A DNA stretch of 64,000 bases from Anseranas semipalmata (GCA_013399115.1 VXAA01003142.1:769053-833052); one strand, 5' to 3'; shown: positions 25,816-38,200, counted from the stretch's first letter. The notes: generated by a model from the sequence alone, not told the origin. Program-made: numbers and translations.

Positions 25816-28800
25816 AAACAGAATAACAGAAAAACAGTATCAACCTCCTGAGGGAAAGATATTCAGAAAACATAGGTGTTTTAAGAACAATCCAGATGCA
25901 ATAAAGAGCACTGAAGGATAGAAGCTCAGAGAATAATATACATACAATCATGCCTTTGAATTTTTTTCGCCCATTTTATTCTGTTTGTAAATTATCCGTG
26001 ACTAATATATGATTTTCTTCATTTTTATAGCCTTTCTGTTAAATTATTTTCAGTCAATAGCTTTCAGTCTTCACATGCTTTTTATTCATAAGAAGCTGCT
26101 TTTAGTAGTTTCTGATTTATTTCAGCTGTATACAAATGCATGCAGTCAGGTATTACGAAGTCAGCTTATGTGATCAGCAAACACTTGCAGAGATTTTAAT
26201 GCTCCCTTGTTTTCAAAAAGAGCACAGAAATTTCTCAGAGTTTGGTTGTTAGAGGGTCGTGATTTTCACAAGACAGGATTTTGCCCTGTCCAGTATTAAA
26301 TGAAAATTCTGACCATGCCACATACCTGGAGTCCTGGATGGTAGTGCCTTATATATATACCAATACTTTGTAACCCTTCAGCTGATAAACCGGGCTTAAG
26401 GTTAATGAAATTTGATGGGTCAACTTAAAATTCAAGCTAAGGAGACATAAATTAGGAAAAATGCTTTCAATTTAGTTTATCTCTCAAATGGAAACAAATC
26501 AAGGAGTCTTACTGTAAACACATGCACAAATTCAAAGCTGCAGACGTTTTTCTACAGATATTTTTGCTTTCACATGGAAACTTTCTCAAGAAGAACAAAA
26601 CAAAATGAAATGGATAAAACCTGGCCAAAGCAGTTCCTTTTCATAGCGAATCATGAGCTCTGCAGAGTTTGCCACACCCTGATGAAGAACGTCAGGTTGA
26701 GAAATCTGAGTTCAGCTTTGTTTCCAAAATAATGCTCTTTCCCTTTAATCAGAGACTCATAAAACAGGTTGAGCTCTGCAAACTCAGTCTAGAAACATTC
26801 TCATTACGTACAATACAGAGATGAATCACCATCAGTTCTTGTAAGAATTGCTATGTAGGACTGGAGCTAGAACAGCAGGATTTGTGTTTCTCTCCCTTGG
26901 TGGTATGAGGAATAACAAAGTAAATGTTATTGTCTTTTTTGCATCCCCCCACCCCCCGAATTGAAACTCTCCTTAAAATTGCTGCACAATTTGCTGCAGT
27001 GGCAGACGTGCAAAATGATCAGCTGGCAAGAATGTGTAGATAATTTGTTGATATCTGCGAGCTGACAACAAACATTTATTGTGCTTGTCAGTGCCAGTTG
27101 TGTATTAGCTCCAAGCCAGGAGGAAAATTTGAAGAAGCATATTCTTAACGATTAGACCAGAAGTACTCCTGAACTCTCTGGGGTTCCTTTCAGAAAATAT
27201 GACTCAGAGACACTCAGTAGTTCATGTGGTTTGAGGGTACCACGTCAAGAAAGACATAAGAACATTGTGAATGTTTTCCTGTATTTTGAACCATTCCAGA
27301 AACAGTCATTTGCAGTTATCATGGGGGAAGCAGACCTCACATGCTATTTTCAAGGCATGACAGCTCTTTTTTGAAGGCAGTGTTTGGAGCATGAAACTTA
27401 TGGAAGTCTAAGAAGAGTAGATTTGGTGGTCCAAAGTTTTGACTCAGCTTACTGCTGGGCAGGGAAGTTTGCTTCCTTATGTGTTCACTGCTTATGTTCC
27501 CATAAGCAGTGTTTACAGTTTTGCAAACTGGAAAATGCACAAGGGAGTGAAATCAGGAAGGCAGGAAATTGGAGACATTCTTAGTCCTGGATTTCTAATA
27601 AGTCAGTCAGCTTCCATATGGCTGCAGTCAGCAAGAGGTTATTCAGAATACGTTTAGATGGAGCAATACAAGAGGTACTCGTGCCACCTCTAAACTAACT
27701 TAGCTTTAATAGCACAGTAATAAAGCTGTGTTATTATTGTACACTCTCAGCTAATTACCTTGCTCATAAGCTGCAGTGAGCTCTGCACGACCATGGGTGG
27801 ACTCTCTGTTTTCTAAATTAGCTCTGGGTCTCCTCACATGGCAGTGGGTTTTAGAACACAGGCACTTACATTCATTTTCCAGTAGTCACATATGGCTGCA
27901 TTCACAGCAGGTAGTCTGGATTCTCACAAGTTGTCACTGACTTATGCACAAGACACTGTAAATGGATAAATGGAGGCACTCTTTGCTCTGCTTGAGATAG
28001 GCATGAAAATGGGGGGCTCATTTTGCCTGGGTGGGATAGCAAGGTCTTGTTGTAAGGTCTTTGCTGTAAGATAAAATTGCTCAGAAAATTGCCAGCTAAA
28101 AGGAGGTGAAGAGAGGGTGGTGTGTAGCTTCCTACAAACCCTCTCATAGTGTTCATTGGTGTTTTTTTCAGCTGACAGAGGAAGTGAAAAGGGAGAAGTA
28201 GGACTGACATGCAAGTGTTACAGGGTCCTGCTGGTATTCCAGGACACTCTTGCATAAACACACATTTCTTTTCTAACAAGCACATTTTAACTATTAAACA
28301 GCCAAAACATCACTGCCATTTGTGGAGGCTGAGAAAACAGATGTCACAAATTGCTAAATATTTTCACAGACTCAGCTTGGTGTCCTGTAACCTGCTGCTC
28401 CCTCTGTTTCTATTTCTCATTTTCAACTGCTTTATCACTAGAGTCAACTGTTCGTTGAGCTGGTGTTGCACCCTCAGTAATTCTTTGGCCTGGATTTCTC
28501 ATTTTTATGAAAAAGCTTTGCAGTTAGAAAAATTTATTTATGCTATAACTTTTGCTTTATGTTAAAGGAAAAAAAAAAAGGAAAATAAGAAAATATTTGG
28601 GACCAGCTTAGCCACTTGGTTGCAGCTAAATAATTTCCTAAAACCACTCAGAAGTGTTTCCTAATAAAACACCTATTCTGAAATGGTACTTTCAACAAAG
28701 TTTTTTGCAGCCTGTGGAGAAAGAGCCCTTGGGAAGGGCGTTGCTGCTCAACATCACAGGGACTCTGTATTTGTGCCAAGCCTTTAAGAATCTGCTCTGG

Positions 28801-31504
28801 AGATGCAGAAGACATTTGCAGTTGTAATGGCTGGAGTTATCCTTTCTCCCTCTGTGTCAGTGTTTTCTGACCTATTTAATTCTTTTAATTCTGGCATTTA
28901 TGAGGAATTGTACGTACTAGTTATGTTTGTAAAGACACTAAGCTACTCTAGTTCTCCTGGCTGGCACAAGGAAAAATAAATACCTCAGATACAGATACAG
29001 AAACGGTTGCAATTATCCCCACATAATCTTTTACCCCAGAAATGTAAGTCATTTTTTGACTGTGGTCTTAGGCTACTGAAAACTACTACTTTTTGTAAAG
29101 GACAGGTGGTGAAGTCAGGGTACTGTTCCTCAAAAAAAACATGGTGGGTCTCCCATGGAAGCCTATTGCCTCACTGCAGCTGCGTGTTGGTTTTCTTCCA
29201 ACTTTGAGCTACACTTTTTTCTCTTTTGAGAAGCGAGTGTCGCAAAATTGGCTGTTATGTGATTAAGCAACGAGTCCTAAGGATGTAAGCATCCCACAGC
29301 AAGCATGTCTCTTCTTGCCACGTATCCAGTGCCCTGCAGGCTGGGCGTACGCCCAACCTGCCTTCATACAGTCACACCGTTTGTAACGCTGCTTCAGGAA
29401 AAACACCTGGGCGAGCCCGGAGGAGGAGGGAGATGGGCACGGCATGGGCACAGTGCCACCACACATGGCCATCAGGCACCCCCGAGCCCCTGGCTGCGCG
29501 ATGCTCCCAGCTGGGGGGTGGTGATCTGCCATGGGCTCCTTTTGGCAAAGAAGGCTTTGGCAGACTGGCCGGGGTGCTCCACTCCCGTGCTGGACCCTGC
29601 GTCTCCGCATTGCATGCTCTACTTCCATGTCTCCTGTAAACTCCTCAAGGGAAGAGTTTGGGCTAAAACACTGGGTGAGACGCTGAGATGTGGGCACATC
29701 TTTGCTGTCCCTTCAATTTTTCTCAGGCAGCTGCCTGTTTACATGAAGAATAATACAGTTTAAAAGTCCTCTAATGCAGACAGAAGCTCTTTGGCATAAG
29801 GAAGAAAAAGGACACGCCATAAAATGGAAAGTGTAGTGCAATTGTTAGACTGGATCATAAAGCAGGGGTGGATGGCGAAAAGTAAACAGAAAGGGAAGTT
29901 GGTCTTGATGGGCTGAAGGGAAGAAAAGTAGGGCTGGAAAACTCCGACCATTCTTCTAGTCTGACAGCAGAGGTGGTGTGGGGCTGGGGAAGAGCCAGGG
30001 GCAGAACAGTGGCACAGCCCTGAGGGCTTTCATGCCAACCCAGCACTGGCAAGAGGGAGGGGAGAATAGTTTTCATTTTATTACTTAAATCCTCTTGTAT
30101 GGGTGGCTGTCCTTTAAGCCTTGGGCTACTACAGCAGCAGGAAAAGGGAGCTGAGATGAAGGTCATTTTCTGGTCCTACCTGCACAGACATGCAAGCCAT
30201 AGAGTGAATAGGTCACCAAAATATAAGATGGGTGCGTGGGAAAGTGTGATAACTCAAAGCTATTTGGTGAACTGTGTACTTCCCTCCGTTTGTCAGCCTA
30301 ATGGTGCTGGTCCAGCTGCCGGCCGGTTCTCCCGATGCAAACAGGCCGAGCAGCGCTGGTGGAGCACGTACGGACAGTGTGGGCTGGCAGTGACCAGCAC
30401 GTTCAGCACGTCTGCTGATCGAAGCACTCAGATCGGCAGGTTATTGAACATCAGAAATCTCGAGTTACGTGGTTCCAGAAGGAACCTTTACTGAACAACG
30501 CGCGCCACATTTAAGTTGAGTTATAATTATCACCAGGCTTGTTTGGGCTGTGGTAATTTTACAGCGCTGTTGCTGTACGTGTTTGGTTAGAAGCCAACAC
30601 CTTGCAAACACAGTGTAGGCGAGGGGGTGAAGTCTGTAAATGCCCAGCAGACTTTTAATTGCCTGCTCTATCTACATACACAATTTAAAAAGTGTCAAAG
30701 CAGGCTTTTTATACTGAGACGAGGAGACTCTTTGATCTCTTTGAGCAGTCATTGCGCCTCAAGACTTAAAATATTGAATAAATAATATTTTTTTTCAGTT
30801 GTTATACCAAAACAATATGCTTAGCTCTGACATGCTGTAACATAAAGTTATATACTTTGAAAATTAAGGTATTAATACCCTGATGAAGTTTTTCAAAATA
30901 AAACAGTTCTGATTTTGGATCAAAAGGAGAGGTCAAATTTCGCTACAAAACAGATGCCACATCTTTAGCTCCACTTAGGACACAGGGCTAAACAAAGGGT
31001 GAAAAAGCAGAAATTGCTGAATTTTGACATTCATGGAGTATTGCCATACTTTTAAATTTGCATGCCAGAGTGATAGTGCTTGTACAAACCTTTTTTTTTT
31101 TTTTTTTTGAAGGAAGAGTTTAATTAGTTTCAGGGACAGTCCGATTCTCCTTGTCCATGCAGAGTGCTGCTGGTTTTACAGCATCTGCTGAGGTAACGAC
31201 ATTTGTTCTTGAAGTAGTGTCCACTGTTAAATCTTTACAGTCATTTTTTTTCTTGGTTCTTAATTGTTAAACCTAAAGGGGAAGCATGCATGCAAGTCCC
31301 CTGCATTCTGTAGGAGAGGTCAAAGCTGGTGTCCATACACACTCTGCACTTAGTGAATGATTTCTGGTGGGACTAAAATGCCCACCTACAAGAGGAAAGA
31401 GAGCTCCCTGCTTTTCTTCTTGGGAGCTGACCTTCTTTTCATGTTTGTTTAAAATCAGCCTCTCATTATAAACCAGAGAAAAACACTAAGTCTTTTTTTT
31501 TTTT

Positions 31505-31530
31505 NNNNNNNNNNNNNNNNNNNNNNNNNN
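31505..31530. other. Assembly gap (26 N) in a poly-T tract
   Basis: Twenty-six N bases are flanked on both sides by T runs, 37 bp before the copy B exon 2 acceptor. The true length of the polypyrimidine tract is unknown. Confidence 0.98.
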
Positions 31531-31567
31531 TTTTTTCTGCTCTAATTTGTCTTCCTTTTGATTTCAG

Positions 31568-31711
31568 CTTGGGGAAGAGCTGCAGCTGCCACATACCTTG
31601 TCGGCTTTATACTCCTCGTCATCTGCTTTGCTCTGGCCATCATAGCGTTTGCCATTGATACACTTCGGTTCAACTTCATAAGAGGGATTGGAGGCTTGCT
31701 TTTTGTTGCTG
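31568..31711 (+). CDS. PERP: PERP copy B, exon 2
   Basis: A 144-bp exon, phase 1 on both sides, with acceptor ATTTCAG and donor GTAAGA at 31712. It encodes residues 71-118: the family motif AWGRAAAA, helix 2 (about 76-99, rich in Leu, Val and Ile), the short intracellular loop IDTLRFNFIRG, and the start of helix 3 (IGGLLFVA). Length, phase and most residues match exon 2 of copy A, and the eight clear differences are mainly conservative (Val/Ile, Ser/Ala, Glu/Asp). This confirms that the two genes are paralogues. The pyrimidine tract before the acceptor is interrupted by an assembly gap, but the coding frame is unaffected. Confidence 0.96.
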
Positions 31712-31977
31712 GTAAGAAAATATGTGAAGCAAGTTTAGCTTGGGCAGGAATATCCATACTGGAACTGGTATTTCCCTCAGCTGCTTCTATACCCAGTTCT
31801 TTGCCTGTATGCACTTGAACTCTCAATGAAAAAGAATGGAAAATCTGTCATGGCAGTGGATAGATTTCCAAATCCTCCAAAATACGGGTGGATTTAGCTA
31901 CAGATATTATGGAGGCAGGCAATGGGATGGGTGTTAGCTTAATCTTTTTTTTTTTTTTTTTTCTCCTGTTTCTTCAG
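31712..31977 (+). other. Intron 2 of PERP copy B (266 bp)
   Basis: A short GT-AG intron: GTAAGA donor, acceptor TCTTCAG preceded by an uninterrupted T tract at about 31945-31962. The matching intron of copy A is 639 bp. Confidence 0.93.
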
Positions 31978-32192
31978 CTGTGTTCTCCATCATGGGCCTG
32001 GTCATTTATCCAGTAAAGTTCTCCAGTGAAATTGAAATGACAGGAATCAATATGTTCAGCTGGGCCTATGGCTTTGGCTGGACCACTGCCATTATGGAAA
32101 TATGCTTGGGATTCTTCTTCTGCTGCCTTCCTAACTATGAAGATCAAATCTTGGGTAATGTGAAGCCCACATATTTTTACTCTTCCCCGTAA
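31978..32192 (+). CDS. PERP: PERP copy B, exon 3 (C-terminal exon)
   Basis: The last exon encodes residues 119-189 and ends in TAA at 32190-32192. It completes helix 3 ([15 protein letters not shown]), extracellular loop 2 with [11 protein letters not shown], helix 4 (about 148-169) and a short cytoplasmic tail NYEDQILGNVKPTYFYSSP. The WAYGFGW and [11 protein letters not shown] motifs are strongly PERP-like. Two points differ from copy A. The protein stops at SSP without the extra tail. Helix 4 also reads WTTAIMEICLGFFFCC, which places Glu159 in the membrane segment where copy A has Val. An AATAAA signal follows at 32330-32335. By family knowledge the protein should act in desmosomal adhesion and p53/p63-linked apoptosis, and its exact role here is inferred. 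Confidence 0.96.
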
Positions 32193-32350
32193 ACAGCAGG
32201 AAAAATGCATTCATATTCCACAGATATCTGACAGACCATCTACGTCTTCCAGAATATTGTCATCAGATGCTAGTAGAAAAGGCTGGAAATTTTTGAAATA
32301 CATGTAGAAAAACAGTACTGGCATTTTACAATAAAGTTATCTACTATTTT
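32193..32350 (+). other. 3' UTR and poly(A) signal of PERP copy B
   Basis: The AATAAA at 32330-32335, 138 bp after the stop codon, is the nearest good signal and predicts a short 3' UTR. A further AATAAA-type hexamer occurs near 32506, so longer forms are possible. Confidence 0.6.
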
Positions 32351-34526
32351 CTCGACCTTCATATCTGATGTGGGTTGCTTAGATTAAGTCTAAACATTAA
32401 AAAACTTGTGTTTCCTCATTCATTCCCATGAGTGGGGGTGTATATGGATTCCATTAAATCTTACATGCCTTTATATTTCTAATTAAGTCTAGAAAAGAAA
32501 CTATCAATAAACAAAACAATATCTATAACCTTTCTGAAGGAAAGCAGCTCACAGAAATCCCATTTTGTATGTATCAGCTTTCTTTAACCTGAAGATTTTG
32601 TGCATTTTTCAAGAAGCCAAATGCCTTTATTCACTGACTGCCAGAGTAGCAAATTAGCCAGAACTTCATGACTTTGCTTCCAATTTTACATTCATTCACT
32701 TAAGCTGTAGGGCTGCAGTAAGAAAAGGGCAAGACAACCCCCCTAGTCAAAGCCAGCATCCCAACTTTCACCCATCTGTTTGGAATGTAAGTATTTATTT
32801 CTGTATATTGGTAAGAGTAAGCACGGACCATTGGGAATACAGGCACTCTTAAAAATCCTGGCATGCCATTGCTGGGGCCAGCACAGGGCAGGCAGGGGGA
32901 GAGGGGATTTCCAGCCATCCCTGCAACCTACAGACCGGGTTTGGCTTTCTTCATTGGCCTCTGCCCCTGTTATCAGCTGTATCAAACTCTATGGCTCTAG
33001 AAAGCTCTGTTTTACTGTTCCAGCTCTTTTATCCAGGATAAAGGGGTCAGGAAGGAGTTAAACAGAGGTATGACTCCCCTCAGCGGTCTGGGCACACATC
33101 AGGAGTGGACTTGGAGCAGTGTGGATCTAGGTTATCAAGCTTTTGTCAAAATGCCCTTTTTCATTAATTTGCTGGTTTTAAGTATTCTAGAAGTGGAAAG
33201 TATATACTATAAAAGGTGTAAATACCCCCTACCATCTCATAACAAGACTCTCACAGTGCGAGAAAATGATCATAAAACACCCTTCAGTATCTTATACTCC
33301 ACAGTGCTGGAGACCTGGATATATTGCAAGCAATGAAGTATACTCAAGACTCTGCTGGTTTCTGCATTGCAAACCCTAGCTTTATAATGTTCCATTTCTT
33401 CTCTTACACGAAAAAGGGATAATTCTACTGTGTGTAAGAAGAAGTTCCACTGAAATCCTGAAATAGAGTGGATTATTATCTTGTAATATATCTGCATTTT
33501 TTTATCTATCTGTACTTTATGAAAAGTGCCCCGCCAAATGTTCTTTACTGCAAAGAATGAGAGGTAAGATTTTTTTTTTAGTAAAACCTCTGCGTAGCTA
33601 AAATTAATAAAGACTCAGGCCTTAATCTTTTTTTTTTTCTTTTTTTTTTTCTGCTTTTTTTTTTTTTTTGAAGCAGTTAACTCCATTCACTTTTATGGAG
33701 TGACTTCTAACTTAGATCAATAAACATGAGAGATGTATCAGGCCAATGTGGAGTGTCTGTGCAACAGGGAATGGCTAGAAAAGAACTTGCAAATGCGTTA
33801 AGAAGGTATTTCCCAGTCAGAAGTAAATGAAAATAAAACACAGTTGGGAAAGCAGTTTTTATGAAATGGCTTACAATTCTTTATGTAATATTATCTGTTC
33901 AGGAAAAAAAAAATCATAACTCTTTTCATCATGCTTATTATACCTAATAAACGATGGTATCTGTGTATTGTTTCAAAAGTGAGTCTTAGATTTTGTTCTC
34001 TACCAAGAGCAGGGAAGTGTGGAGTCCCCAGAGCATTCTCTTCTAAGGCACCATGTTGGAGCATCTGGGTATGTTGGCTGGATTCAAGGGGGGAGAGTAA
34101 TTTACAAATCTAACATCAAAACAGCTTGTACTGTTCCTCAGCTGACTGAATCCTGGGGCTTCATTCCCATCTACATGAAAATATGGAACTTGCTCTGCTG
34201 AGCTTATGGTCTCTGTGGACTCAGGTAACTATCCGCATGGTTCTTTATTGCAGTGTGTTGCATGGAGGACACCGTGTTCACCAAACAGGAAGCCAGTGTG
34301 CTCCTGCTCGATGCTTTTGCTCCAATGGATGTGTCAATCCCTTGAGGACACAAAGGGCAACTTGAGCAACCACTGATTGTATTTACAGCTTCTTTACCAT
34401 TAGCTGAACGCTGACCCAACATATGGAGGTGGGGAAAGATGCAGGGAACAAGGAGCGTGACATCAACCTTACTGTGAGAGCAGAGCATAATTAAAAGGCA
34501 AAGAAAATCTCTAGTGACAGATCATC
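32351..34526. other. Downstream flank of PERP copy B, no gene seen
   Basis: AT-rich DNA with T-rich runs at about 33628-33671 and no recognisable coding exon or transposon. Open frames are under 100 codons and overlap one another on both strands. Confidence 0.5.
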
Positions 34527-34616
34527 TCCCCTCCTCCCTCCTCTCCCTTGCTGCTCTCAGCAGCTTCACCACCATCTCCTTCCTCCTCCTTCTCTTCCTC
34601 CCCCTTCTCCTCCCTA
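34527..34616. repeat. Polypyrimidine (CT-rich) tract
   Basis: Roughly 90 bp made almost wholly of C and T with CTC, TCC and CCT units, with a short interruption around 34550-34575. Such tracts can adopt triplex structures. It is the source of the low-complexity Ser/Pro/Leu-rich or Arg/Glu-rich open frames on the two strands, which I do not call genes. Confidence 0.7.
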
Positions 34617-34907
34617 AAGGCAACAGAGCAGCGTCAGGGCTGGTGGTGGTGGCTCTGCGGGATGCAGCCCCAGTCCCCATTCCCCACTGCCACTTTCCCC
34701 TTCCTGGGAGGGAGGAGGGTGAGGGGGCATCGCTGACCCCAGCACAGCCACAGGGAGCCCAGCCCAGCTCCTCCCCATCGGCCCCCATGTCCTCACAGGG
34801 AAAGGCTTTCACTAAGGCAGAGGAGGGGGGCAGGTGGGTATCCAACGTGCAGAAGCATCACAGGTGCCAGAGCTCAAGTGCCTGCATTTAAGGTAGTTTG
34901 TTTCCAG

Positions 34908-35025
34908 CCATAGAATCATGGACTAGCCCAGGTTGGAAGGGACCTCAAAAGACCACCAAGTCCAACATTTCATGGGAAAAGGAAGCCTAGACAGGATTAT
35001 CTAGCACCCTGCCCAATATCCCCTT
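34908..35025 (-). mobile_element. CR1 LINE 3'-end fragment
   Basis: Read on the plus strand it opens with the avian CR1 terminal signature (TAGAATCATGGAC near 34911, then GGTTGGAAGGGACCTC and a TCCAAC motif), which is the reverse complement of a CR1 3' end. It is a truncated, diverged piece of about 120 bp with no coding capacity. Confidence 0.8.
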
Positions 35026-35140
35026 GCCACAGCCGGGGAACCAGCTACTCAAGAGAGCATGGCAAAAGCAGAATGCAAAATGTAATCTGTTTTAAAAGAA
35101 AAGGGCACCGAATCCAGAAGCCAAGGAGGTGGCTCATCTG

Positions 35141-35280
35141 GATTATCAACTAACTGGCTTGTTAACTAACTAGGTTATCAAAGAGCTAGATTATCATCTA
35201 GCTAGCTTGTTAACTGAATTGTTAAATCAGTCTTCAGCCAGGTCAACTAGATTATTAAATAACCAAATTGTTACATTGAT
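35141..35280. repeat. Degenerate direct repeats (GATTAT-CTA units)
   Basis: Three diverged units begin with GATTAT at 35141, 35189 and 35250, and the first two share a GCTTGTTAACT block. Spacing is 48 and 61 bp. It is probably a decayed minisatellite. Confidence 0.5.
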
Positions 35281-38200
35281 TTTGAAGCAAGTCAACATAT
35301 GAGTTTGGATTTTCAAACCAAGGAGAAATTAGAACAGCCCTGAAGCTCTGATTCTCTGTTTGTTACAGTTCTTACTTAAGGTCTCACCTGTAAGAGAAAA
35401 GGGCACTTAACCACTAAAAGAAACAAAATAAAAGACGTAAAGTTTCTTTGTGCTCAATGGCAATGCTGAAGAGGTATCAGGTAAGAACAGATGTCTGCAA
35501 GATTTGGCTTTTGAGAACATGAGGTCTGCTATAACACGAGTAAAGACTTCACTGCCAAAGGCATTGCCGCTGTTCATGTTAAATTAACTATTGGGGAAAC
35601 ATCCTCCAACAAACACATTTCATTTAATTCAAATATATTACTGGAAAAAAAAAAAAAAAAGGAAAAATTGTGCTGAAAACAAGTGGATTGTCAAGCAGCC
35701 TTACAGGTACAAACTGAAGCAGAAGAAATAATGGAATCTTTCTGTTGGTAAGTTAATATGCTAAATTTAATTTCTGGTGTTACTGTCAGGGCTTGTGTAA
35801 CATGTTGATGCCTTGGTCTTTCCGATTCCCTTTGCAAATATTTCCATCTTTCACTATGCATTTTTCAGGCACCTGCCATTTAGTCTTAAAATGTAGCCTG
35901 CCTAATCAATAATTTAAATGTAATCTAGTTTGCAACTGTATTAAAGTTGTGCATATTTTGTTGTATGAACTAATGGTATGAGTGAAATTTTGACCCCATT
36001 GACATCACTTGCAAATCCATTATTGATTTTTTTGAGGCTGACATTTCATTCTTGAAGAGCAAACACTTTTTCCTACATGTGCTCAGAATCAATATCATCC
36101 CTATGGGTAGCTCCATTGATTTCAGCAGCTCTGTTTAATTCTGGAGTAGGATACTAGTCCGTATGAAGTAAGGAACCAGAGTTACAGAAGACAAGATGGT
36201 TCCCAGAATAAAGGACAATTCAATGTGTGCAAGATAGCAGAATCTGGATCACAGCTGAGTCATGCTTTGTTAGATACACAAAATGGTCACAGTAAAAAGA
36301 TGGATCTTCCCTTTTGACACATCTCGGCTGTACAATAATTATTACTTCTTATTATTCAATTGCTTCTTATTATTCAACTTCTTGGAATAATTCCTTGCAT
36401 GTTTTTGTATTTAATGGACTTCTCTGTGATCTGAAGATGAGTAGATTTAAGAAAAGAATGAAACAATCGAGCTTGTGATAAGGCAGAAGAGAATTGACCC
36501 AATTGTACACTCTGGCAGGAAGGAGGAATTGAACTCTCTTGCTAGAGGGGTATTGAATGGAACTACCAAAGAATTACTTCAGAGTTGTATTAGAAAGTAA
36601 AATAAGAAAACAGAATTAAAAGACTGCTACATAGTTAATAATGGAGAAAAAGGGGAGTCACGGGGACCTTTCCTTATCTTTTTTCCCCACTGTTAAAATA
36701 TTGCTATTGCTAGAAATTTTGCTTAAAAAAAAATTGCTAGTCAGGTGCAGCTCTGTAATAATGACTAGGCCTAAAATTTATGTCCAAAGTTCTTTAGTGC
36801 TAAGTGCCAAAATCTAGAAAAGCACACAGATAACTTCAAGGTTGCAGATGGTTTTGCTGGGGTCATCAGGGCTGTTTACATAGATGGTTCCTTAAGTGAC
36901 CTACAGGTTAGGGCCCATATGCCTGTTTATACACCCTGGTTAGCTCCACAGATTTCCTGAAAGTGAAATGGTGTAGTAAATTTTTTTGATTTTTCCATTT
37001 TTTTTATAATCAGAGTGAACGTGTGGATGCATCACAGAATTTTGCATGTGACTTCTGGGTGTGAAAAGAATTTATAGGAACATCTTTCAAAACAGCTTTA
37101 CTGTTTATGATAAATGTGGTGAGATTGGATCAAAATGTCCTCTCCTGGACAGCTTTATGACAAATCTTTTTACTTGTGCTACTGTTTGTCTGAGCCATCT
37201 GTTTTTCTGTAAAAACAGTTTTGTGAAAGCCTACTCTAATGAGCCTATCATACTGAAAAGAAATTATATTAGATATCCATGAAGAACACATCATAGATCA
37301 CTCTAAATAGCCCTTGAGTGTTCAAATGCATTTCAAGCAGAGATGTTGCTTAAAGGATTTTTTCCAGAGAATAGCGTAAAACCAACAGAAGCAAATTCAC
37401 TCAATTATCAATTGATGGCCTGGTTTACATCTCCAGCTCCCAATTTCTTATGAAAGACCTAGGTAGGTAAGGAAAAGTATTACATAAAGACTTAGACATA
37501 TATACAGACTTTGTATCACCAGTTTGTGTAAAGTTGACCTCAACGTGAGGTATGTAAAACGCAGATGGGCTTGCACTGTTTTTTCCAGGTTTTCATTCTC
37601 CAAGAAATTTTCTTACCTCACTTCTGTAAAGCTTTCCTGCTCCTGGGTAAGCTGTCCCACTTTTACCACATGCAGTCCTGGCTTGTATCCGAAGCCTGTA
37701 TGAAGTATTAATACAATGAGGTTTTATCCCCTAACCCTCGCTCTTTGCTGCTTAAATAAGAACAGTGTGAAGTAATAAAATCCTGCTGACATTAGGCAAA
37801 TTAGAGGAATGGAAGATTTTCTGAAGCTGTTTTAGAATGGACTCTCAAAACAAGAAGGCAAGAAGAACTGAGGTTCAAGAGAAAAAAACAGTCTAATGTG
37901 AAAACGGGATCCTAAGGTGTACTTGAAGGCCTGATTGTACAATGGTTTGCGGTGATTAGCAGCCAAATTACCCTTGCAACCTGCCCCTTCATATCAGCGT
38001 GTACCCTCAGCTGAGAGGGTTGTGTGGGTCAGCAGACGGAGGTTAGAGACTTGGCAACTCATGGTGGTTAGCCAAAGACAAAAATATTCTCATAAAATCA
38101 GAAATTCACACTGTCAACAGTTACAGCCTTCCTTAAGATACTCCCATGCATTATAATACATGGAAAAAGACAGGGAACAGACGCACCTATTTATCTTCAT

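Larger units (their letters stand above)
17623..31567 (+). other. Intron 1 of PERP copy B (13.9 kb)
   Basis: The donor is GTAAGC at 17623 and the acceptor is ATTTCAG at 31561-31567. A long first intron is also found in mammalian PERP. It contains a perfect p53-type half-site at 17800-17809, a composite microsatellite at 25781-25814, a CpG-rich patch at about 30290-30500, a T18 run at 31091-31108 and an assembly gap at 31505-31530. The longest open frame inside it (18644-19228, plus strand, about 194 codons) has no recognisable domain and is probably chance. No CR1 or LTR sequence was noticed. Confidence 0.85.

Noticed and set aside
29263..29763. Opposed open frames of 144 and 152 codons
   Set aside because: They are mirror frames in a GC-rich segment with low-complexity His/Pro/Gly-rich products. 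No family signature.
34514..34891. Low-complexity Ser/Leu/Pro-rich open frame and its antisense Arg-rich partner
   Set aside because: Produced by the polypyrimidine tract rather than by coding sequence.
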